Origin: Isoetes taiwanensis
Taxonomy: Eukaryota > Streptophyta > Lycopodiopsida > Isoetales > Isoetaceae
NCBI GenBank assembly: GCA_021234155.1
Contig: JAJEKV010000577.1
Span: 78,171-142,170 of the forward strand
Length of the DNA stretch: 64,000 bases
Direction of reading: 5' to 3'
The position numbers and the translations under genes are program-made. The notes beneath the pieces were generated by a model. That model was not told where the DNA came from. It saw only the letters and a program-made list of their open reading frames with translations, and made no database searches. Positions 56,301 to 64,000 of the stretch are shown piece after piece. Positions within the stretch are counted from its first letter, which is position 1. Each line of letters starts with the position of its first letter.

Positions 56301-59300
56301 TGGGTTCAAATCCCATTCTCAACATAGTAGTTTATTTTTATGCATAGATTGCGGATCTTAGAATGTTGTTGCCATATTGACCACGGTGGGAATTGAACCC
56401 ACGACCTTTTGATCCGAAGTCAAAGCGCTAATCCAGCTGCGCTATGCGGCCCTATTAGTGTTGATCTACCATCAAGTCTGTTGTCGATAAAAGCTTATCG
56501 TGAAGCTATTCAAAATTATGGGTAGCACGAAGATCTTGCATAGACACAAGGGGTACTATTGGTTTAACTTTTACATAGTGCAATTATGTTGAGATGGCGA
56601 GTTGGTCTAAAGGCGCCAGATTAAGGTTACGGTCGAGAAAGGGCATGGGTTCAAATCCCATTCTCAACATAGTAGTTGTATTTTTATGCATAGATTGCGG
56701 ATCTTAGAATGTTGTTGCCATATTGACCCACGGTGGGAATTGAACCCCGACCTTTTGATCGAAGTCAAGCGCTAATCCCTTTGCGCTATCGACCCTATTA
56801 GTGTTGATCTACCATCAAGTCTTGTTGTCGATAAAAGCTTATCGCGAAGCTATTCAAAAAAATTATGGAGTAGCGAAGATCTTGCATAGACACAAAGGGT
56901 ACTATTGGTTTAACTTTTACATAGTGCAATTATGTTGAGATGGCGAGTTGGTCTAAGGCGCCCTGATTAAGGTTACGGTCAGAAAGGGCATGGGTTCAAA
57001 TCCCATTCTCAACATAGTAGTTGTATTTTTTTATGCATAGATTGCGGATCTTAGGATGTTGTTGCCATATTGACCACGGTGGGAATTGAACCCCGACCTT
57101 TTGATCAGAAGTCAATGGCTAATCAACTTGCTATGCGGCCCTATTAGTGTTGATCTACCATCAAGTCTGTTGTCGATAAAACCTTATCATGAAGCTATTC
57201 AAAGAATTATGGAGTAGCACTGAAGATCTTGCATAGACACAAGGGTACTATTGGTTTAACTTTTACATAGTGCAATTATGTTGAGATGGCGAGTTGGTCT
57301 AAAGGCGGATTAAGGTTACGGTAGAAAGGGCATGGGTTCAAATCCCATTCTCAACATAGTAGTTGTATTTTTATGCATAGATTGCGGATCTTAGAATGTT
57401 GTTGCCATATTGACCACGGTGGGAATTGAACCCCGACCTTTTGATCGAAGTCAAGCGGCGCTAATCCACTGCGCTATGCAACCCTATTAGTGTTGATCTA
57501 CCATCAAGTCACATTTGTCGATAAAAGCTTATCATGAAGCTATTCCAAAAAATTATGGAGTAGCACTTGAAGATCTTTAGACACCGGGGTACTATTGGAC
57601 AACTTTTAAGGTTGAGATGGCGAGTTACTATTGGCATGGGTTTATTCTCAACATAGTAGTTGTATTTTTATGCATAGATTACTTGCGGATCTTGCAATTA
57701 TGTTGAGATGGCTATTGGACTTTTACATAATGCAATTATGTTTGGTCAGTTGGTCTAAGGCATGATTAAGGTTACGGTTAGAAAGGGCATGGGTTCAAAT
57801 CCCATTCTCAACATAGTAGTTGTATTTTTATGCATAGATTGCAACGGATCTTAGAATGTTGTTGCCATATTGACCCACGGTGGGATCTACCATCAAATTG
57901 AACTTATTATGTTGAAGATCTTGACCTTTTATTTTAAGTTTTGAGTTGGTCAAAGTCAAGGCAGTCAGAAAGGGCATGGGTTCAAAATCAACATAGTAGT
58001 TGTATTTTTATGCATAGATTGCGGATCTTAGGATGTTGTTGCCATATTGACCCACGGTGGGAATTGACCTTTTGATCTAACCATCGACCCTATTAGTGTT
58101 GATCTACCATCAAGTCTGTTGTCGATAAAACCTTATCATGAAGCTATTCAAAAAATTATGGAGTAGCACTCAAGATCTTGCATAGACACAAGGGTACTAT
58201 TGGTTTAACTTTTACATAGTGCAATTATGTTGAGATGGCGAGTTGGTCTAAAAGCCGGATTAAGGTTACGGTCAGAAAGGGCATGGGTTCAAATCCCATT
58301 CTCAACATAGTAGTTGTATTTTTATGCATAGATTGCGGATCTTAGAATGTTGTTGCCATATTGACCACGGTGGGAATTGAACCCCGACCTTTTGATCGAA
58401 GTCAAGCGGCTAATCCAACTGCGCTATGCGACCCTATTAGTGTTGATCTACCATCAAGTCTGTTGTCGATAAAGCTTATCATGAAGCTATTCAAAAAATT
58501 ATGGAGTAGCACTGAAGATCTTGCATAGACACAAGGGTACTATTGGTTTAACTTTTACATAGTGCAATTATGTTGAGATGGCGAGTTGGTCTAAAGGCCC
58601 GGATTAAGGTTACGGTCAGAAAGGGCATGGGTTCAAATCCCATTCTCAACATAGTAGTTGTATTTTTATGCATAGATTTGCGGATCTTAGAATGTTGTTG
58701 CCATATTGACCACGGTGGGAATTGAACCCACGACCTTTTGATCGAAGTCAAGCGGCGCTAATGAGCTATGCGACCCTATTAGTGTTGATCTACCATCAAG
58801 TCTGTTGTCGATAAAAGCTTATCATCGAAGCTATTCCAAATAATTATGGAGTAGCACTGAAGATCTTGCATAGACACAAGGGTACTATTGGTTTAACTTT
58901 TACATAATGCAATTATGTTGAGATGGCGAGTTGGTCTAAGGCGCGGATTAAGGTTACGGTTCGAAGGGCATGGGTTCAAATCCCATTCTCAACATAGTAG
59001 TTGTATTTTTTATGCATAGATTGCGGATCTTAGAATGTTGTTGCCATATTGACCACGGTGGGAATTGAACCCCGACCTTTTGATCGAAGTCAAGCAGCTA
59101 ATCCAGCTGCGCTATGCAGACCCTATTAGTGTTGATCTACCATCAAGTCTGTTGTCGATAAAAGCTTATTGTGAAGCTATTCAAAAATTATGGAGTAGCG
59201 AAGATCTTGCATAGACACAAGGGTACTATTGGTTTAACTTTTACATAGTGCAATTATGTTGAGATGGCGAGTTGGTCTAAAGCCCGGATTAAGGTTACGG

Positions 59301-62300
59301 TTAGAAAGGGCATGGGTTCAAATCCCATTCTCAACATAGTAGTTGTATTTTTATGCATAGATTGCGGATCTTAGGATGTTGATCTTAGAATGTTGTTGCC
59401 ATATTGACCCACGGTGGGAATTGAACCCGCGACCTTTTGATCAGAAGGCATGTTCGCTAATCATAGTAGTTGTATTTTTATGCATACCCTTATGTTGTGT
59501 TGATCTACCATCAGTCTTGTTGTCGATAAAATCTTATCATGAAGCTATTCAAAAGAATTATGGGTAGCACTGAAGATCTTGCATAGACACAAAGGGTACT
59601 ATTGGTTTTAACTTTTTACATAATGCAATTATGTTGAGATGGCGAGTTGGTCTAAAAAGATTAAGGTTACGGTAGAAAGGGCATGGGTTCAAATCCCATT
59701 CTCAACATAGTAGTTGTATTTTTATGCATAGATTGCGGATCTTAGAATGTTGTTGCCATATTGACCACGATGGGAATTGAACCCACGACCTTTTGATCGA
59801 AGTCAAGCGGCTAATCTGGCTATGCGACCCTATTAGTGTTGATCTACCATCAAGTCATTTGTCGTTGAAGCTATTCAAAAAAAATTATGGAGTAGCACGA
59901 AGATCTTGCATAGACACCGGGTACTATTGGTACTATTGGATGGGTTTAACATTTTACATGCATTTTGCGGATATGTTGTTGAGATGGGAATTGAACCCCG
60001 ACCTTTTTTGTCAAATTGGTCTAAGCTATTAGTGTTGATCTACCATCCCTATTGTCGATAAAACCTTTAAGCTATTCAAGAATTATTGATTACCATCAAG
60101 TGCAGAAAAGGGGCATGGGTTCAAATCCCATTCTCAACATAGTAGTTGTATTTTTTATGCATAGAACGGATCTTAGAATGTTGTTGCCATATTTTATGCA
60201 TAGTGCGCTATGCGGCCCTATTGAGATGGATAAAATTGAATCTAACCTATTCAAATTCTCCAACATGGGTTCAAATCCCATTTGTATTTTTTTATGCATA
60301 GATTGCACGGATCTTGGATGTTGTTACATATTGACCACAATGGGAAATTGAACCCACGACCTTTTGATCCAGAAGTCAAGCGCTAATCCCTTTGCGCTAT
60401 GCAGCCCTATTAGTGTTGATCTACCATCAAGTCACATTGTCGATAAAACCTTATCGCCGAAGCTATTCAAAATTATGGAGTAGCACGAAGATCTTGCATA
60501 GACACAAGGGTACTATTGGTTTAACTTTTACATAGTGCAATTATGTTGAGATGGCGAGTTGGTCTAAAGCTAGATTAAGGTTACGGTCAGAAAGGGCATG
60601 GGTTCAAATCCCATTCTCAACATAGTAGTTGTATTTTTATGCATAGATTGCGGATCTTAGAATGTTGTTGCCATATTGACCACGGTGGGAATTGAACCCA
60701 CGACCTTTTGATCGCTAAGTCAAATGGCTAATCCAAGCTCCCTATTCAAAAGCTATGCAACCCTATTAGTGTTGATCTACCATCAAGTCTGTTGTCGATA
60801 AAACCTTATCATGAAGCTATTCAAAAGAATTATGGGTAGCTTGATCGAAGATCTTGCATAGACACAAAGGGTACTATTGTTTAACTTTTACATAATGCAA
60901 TTATGTTGAGATGGCGAGTTGGTCTAAAGGCGCCGGAATTAAGGTTTGGTCAGAAAGGGCATGGGTTCAAATCCCATTCTCAACATAGTAGTTGTATTTT
61001 TATGCATAGATTGCGCGGATCTTAGAATGTTGTTTGCCATATTGACCCACGGTGGGAATTGAACCCACGACCTTTTGATCAGAAGTCAAGTCAAGCGGCG
61101 CTAATCCCTAATGCTATGCGGCCCTATTAGTGTTGATCTACCATCAAGTCACATTGTCGATAAAACTTATCTATTGTCGATAAAAATCGAAGCTATTCAA
61201 AATTATGGAGTACTTGAAGATCTTGCATAGACACAAAGGGTACTATTGGTTTAACTTTTACATAGTGCAATTATGTTGAGATGGCGAGTTGGTCTAAAGC
61301 CGGATTAAGGTTACGGTCAGAAAGGGCATGGGTTCAAATCCCATTCTCAACATAGTAGTTGTATTTTTATGCATAGATTGCACGGATCTTAGAATGTTGT
61401 TGCCATATTGACCCACGGTGGGAATTGAACCCCGACCTTTTGATCCGAAGTCAAAGCGCTAATCCGCTGCGCTATGCAGCCCTATTAGTGTTGATCTACC
61501 ATCAAGTCTGTTGTCGATAAAAGCTTATCAATGAAGCTATTCAAAAGAATTATGGGTAGCACTCGAAGATCTTGCATAGACACAAGGGGTACTATTGGTT
61601 TAACTTTTACATAGTGCAATTATGTTGAGATGGCGAGGAGTTGGTCTAAAGCCGGATTAAAGGTTAAGGTTGAAAGGGCATGGGTTCAAATCCCATTCTC
61701 AACATAGTAGTTGTATTTTTATGCATAGATTGCCGCGGATCTTAGAATGTTGTTGCCATATTGACCACAATGGGAATTGAACCCCGACCTTTTGATCAGA
61801 AGTCAAGCGGCTAAATCGCTGCGCTATGCGACCCTATTAGTGTTGATCTACCATCAAGTCTGTTGTCGATAAAAGCTTATCGTGAAGCTATTCAAAAAAT
61901 TATGGAGTAGCACTGAAGATCTTGCATAGACACAAGGGGTACTATTGGTTTAACTTTTACATAGTGCAATTATGTTGAGATGGCGAGTTGGTCTAAGGTG
62001 CGGATTAAGGTTACGGTAGAAAGGGCATGGGTTCAAATCCCATTCTCAACATAGTAGTTGTATTTTTATGCATAGATTTGCGGATCTTAGGATGTTGTTG
62101 CCATATTGACCACAGTGGGAATTGAACCCACGACCTTTTGATCAGAAGTCAAGCGCTAATCCCTTTGCGCTATGCAGCGGCCCTATTAGTGTTGATCTAC
62201 CATCAAGTCTTGTTGTCGATAAAACCTTATCGTGAAGCTATTCAAAAAATTATGGGTAGCTGAAGATCTTGCATAGACACAAAAAGGGTACTATTGGTTT

Positions 62301-64000
62301 AACTTTTACATAGTGCAATTATGTTGAGATGGCGAGTTGGTCTAAAGCAATTATTAAGGATTAAAAGGTTACGGTAGAAAGGGCATGGGTTCAAATCCCA
62401 TTCTCAACATAGTAGTTGTATTTTTATGCATAGATTGCGGATCTTAGAATGTTGTTGCCATATTGACCACGGTGGGAATTGAACCCCGACCTTTTGATCC
62501 AGAAGTCAAAGCGCGCTAATCCTTTGCGCTATGCAGCCCTATTAGTGTTGATCTACCATCAAGTCATTTGTCGATAAAAGCTTATCGGTGAAGCTATTCA
62601 AAAAAATTATGGAGTAGCACGAAGATCTTGCATAGACACGGGGTACTATTGGTTTAACTTTTACATAGTGCAATTATGTTGAGATGGCGAGTTGGTCTAA
62701 AGCCGGATTAAGGTTACGGTCAGAAAGGGCATGGGTTCAAATCCCATTCTCAACATAGTAGTTGTATTTTTATGCATAGATTGCGGATCTTAGAATGTTG
62801 TTGCCATATTGACCACGGTGGGAATTGAACCCACGACCTTTTGATCCGAAGTCAAGCGCGCTAATCCCTTTGCGCTATGCGACCCTATTAGTGTTGATCT
62901 ACCATCAAGTCACATTTGTCGATAAAAGCTTATCATCGAAGCTATTCAAAAAATTATGGGTAGCACTGAAGATCTTGCATAGACACAAGGGTACTATTGG
63001 TTTAACTTTTACATAGTGCAATTATGTTGAGATGGGCGAGTTGGTCTAAAGCCCGGATTAAGGTTACGGTCGAAAGGGCATGGGTTCAAATCCCATTCTC
63101 AACATAGTAGTTGTATTTTTATGCATAGATTGCCGCGGATCTTAGAATGTTGTTGCCATATTGACCACAGTGGGAATTGAACCCCGACCTTTTGATCCGA
63201 AGTCAAATCGCGCTAATCCACTGCGCTATGCAGCCCTATTAGTGTTGATCTACCATCAAGTCCTGTTGTCGATAAAAGCTTATCAGCGAAGCTATTCAAA
63301 AGAATTATGGAGTAGCACGAAGATCTTGCATAGACAAAAGGGTACTATTGGTTTAACTTTTACATAATGCAATTATGTTGAGATGGCGAGTTGGTCTAAG
63401 GCGCCCGGATTAAGGTTACGGTCAGAAAGGGCATGGGTTCAAATCCCATTCTCAACATAGTAGTTGTATTTTTATGCATAGATTGCCGCGGATCTTAGAA
63501 TGTTGTTGCCATATTGACCACGGTGGGAATTGAACCCCGACCTTTTGATCCGAAGTCAAGCGCTAATCCACTGCGCTATGCAGCCCTATTAGTGTTGATC
63601 TACCATCAAGTCCTGTTGTCGATAAAAGCTTATCAGTGAAGCTATTCAAAAAAAAATTATGGAGTAGCGAAGATCTTGCATAGACACCCGGGGTACTATT
63701 GGTTTAACTTTTACATAGTGCAATTATGTTGAGATGGCGAGTTGGTCTAAGGCGCAGATTAAGGTTACAGTCCGAAAGGGCATGGGTTCAAATCCCATTC
63801 TCAACATAGTAGTTGTATTTTATGCATAGATTGCACGGATCTTAGAATGTTGTTGCCATATTGACCACGGGAATTGAACCCCGACCTTTTGATCCAAAGT
63901 GCAATAAGCTAATCCAGCTGTCTTTACCCTGACTATTAGTGTTGATCTACCATCAAAGTCTGTTGTCGATAAAAAGCATCATGAAGCTAATCAAAGAATT

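Larger units (their letters stand above)
39388..64000. repeat. tRNA-Leu(+)/tRNA-Arg(-) tandem array D, at least 66 units of about 347 bp
   Basis: Each unit: tRNA-Leu(AAG) on plus (about 81 nt), about 58-bp convergent spacer with TTTTT, tRNA-Arg on minus (about 74 nt), about 135-bp divergent spacer with GATAAAAGCTTATC or GATAAAACCTTATC. Leu starts: 39663, 40007, 40385, 40737, 41081, 41427, 41780, 42122, 42459, 42806, 43153, 43500, 43849, 44197, 44550, 44895, 45246, 45606, 45980, 46327, 46674, 47022, 47377, 47729, 48079, 48464, 48815, 49163, 49514, 49862, 50363, 50710, 51052, 51401, 51747, 52091, 52439, 52784, 53134, 53476, 53822, 54169, 54508, 54858, 55210, 55557, 55900, 56246, 56588, 56934, 57280, 58229, 58572, 58917, 59258, 59633, 60545, 60905, 61275, 61624, 61974, 62323, 62678, 63026, 63377, 63728. 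The Arg gene begins about 135-140 bp after each Leu start. Scrambled patches lie at 50050-50260, 57560-57760, 57880-58090, 59430-59500 and 59930-60330. The array runs off the window end. Confidence 0.95.

Noticed and set aside
39812-63367. Many 60-80-codon frames across the tRNA arrays with repeated peptides such as GFKSHSQHSSCIFMHRL
   Set aside because: Each is a translation of the tRNA-Leu/spacer/tRNA-Arg unit in another frame. They repeat because the unit repeats.
39388-64000. CRISPR-like regular repeats
   Set aside because: Units are about 347 bp, contain two tRNA genes and have no short repeats with unique spacers. The sequence is plant nuclear.

Overview
The window is nuclear DNA of a land plant. 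The evidence is nuclear-type tRNA-Leu(AAG) and tRNA-Arg(UCG) genes with upstream CAA motifs, a Mutator-like element with a 9-bp target-site duplication, Helitron 3' termini, plant-like splice signals, and base variation that follows plant CG/CHG methylation contexts. I cannot name the species. No intact protein-coding gene was found.

Layout. 0-2.3 kb holds a small Mutator-like element and one Helitron 3' end. 2.9-8.2 kb holds three decayed protein genes: an unrecognised lysine/glutamate-rich gene on the minus strand, a kinase-like gene, and a coiled-coil/RING-like gene on the plus strand. Their in-frame stops all look like C->T or G->A changes. 8.5-10.1 kb is tiled by long imperfect foldbacks (two arms in a three-way junction, then a chain of separate hairpins) and is the most unusual non-repeat locus here. 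From 10.2 kb on, polypurine (G+A) tracts alternate with tandem arrays of a unit of about 347 bp. Each unit carries one tRNA-Arg and one tRNA-Leu gene pointing toward each other. In the arrays at 11-17, 24-27 and 33.7-35.5 kb tRNA-Arg is on the plus strand. From 39.4 kb to the window end at least 66 units run in the opposite orientation. Array edges grade into heavily diverged copies (13.9-14.3, 17.2-17.7, 20-23.4, 26.6-27.2 kb). The set polypurine tract, boundary block and array edge is itself duplicated. 27.5-31.3 kb carries fragments of an unrecognised gene, and 36-39.4 kb is AT-rich sequence with a roughly 70-bp minisatellite.

Functional reading. If even part of the array is expressed, the locus would be a very large source of two tRNAs. 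Many copies look damaged, but nearly all the damage lies at CG or CNG sites or in A-homopolymers, while stretches without such sites are almost invariant. That pattern suggests consensus or base-calling error on methylated DNA as much as real decay, so the state of single copies should not be taken at face value.
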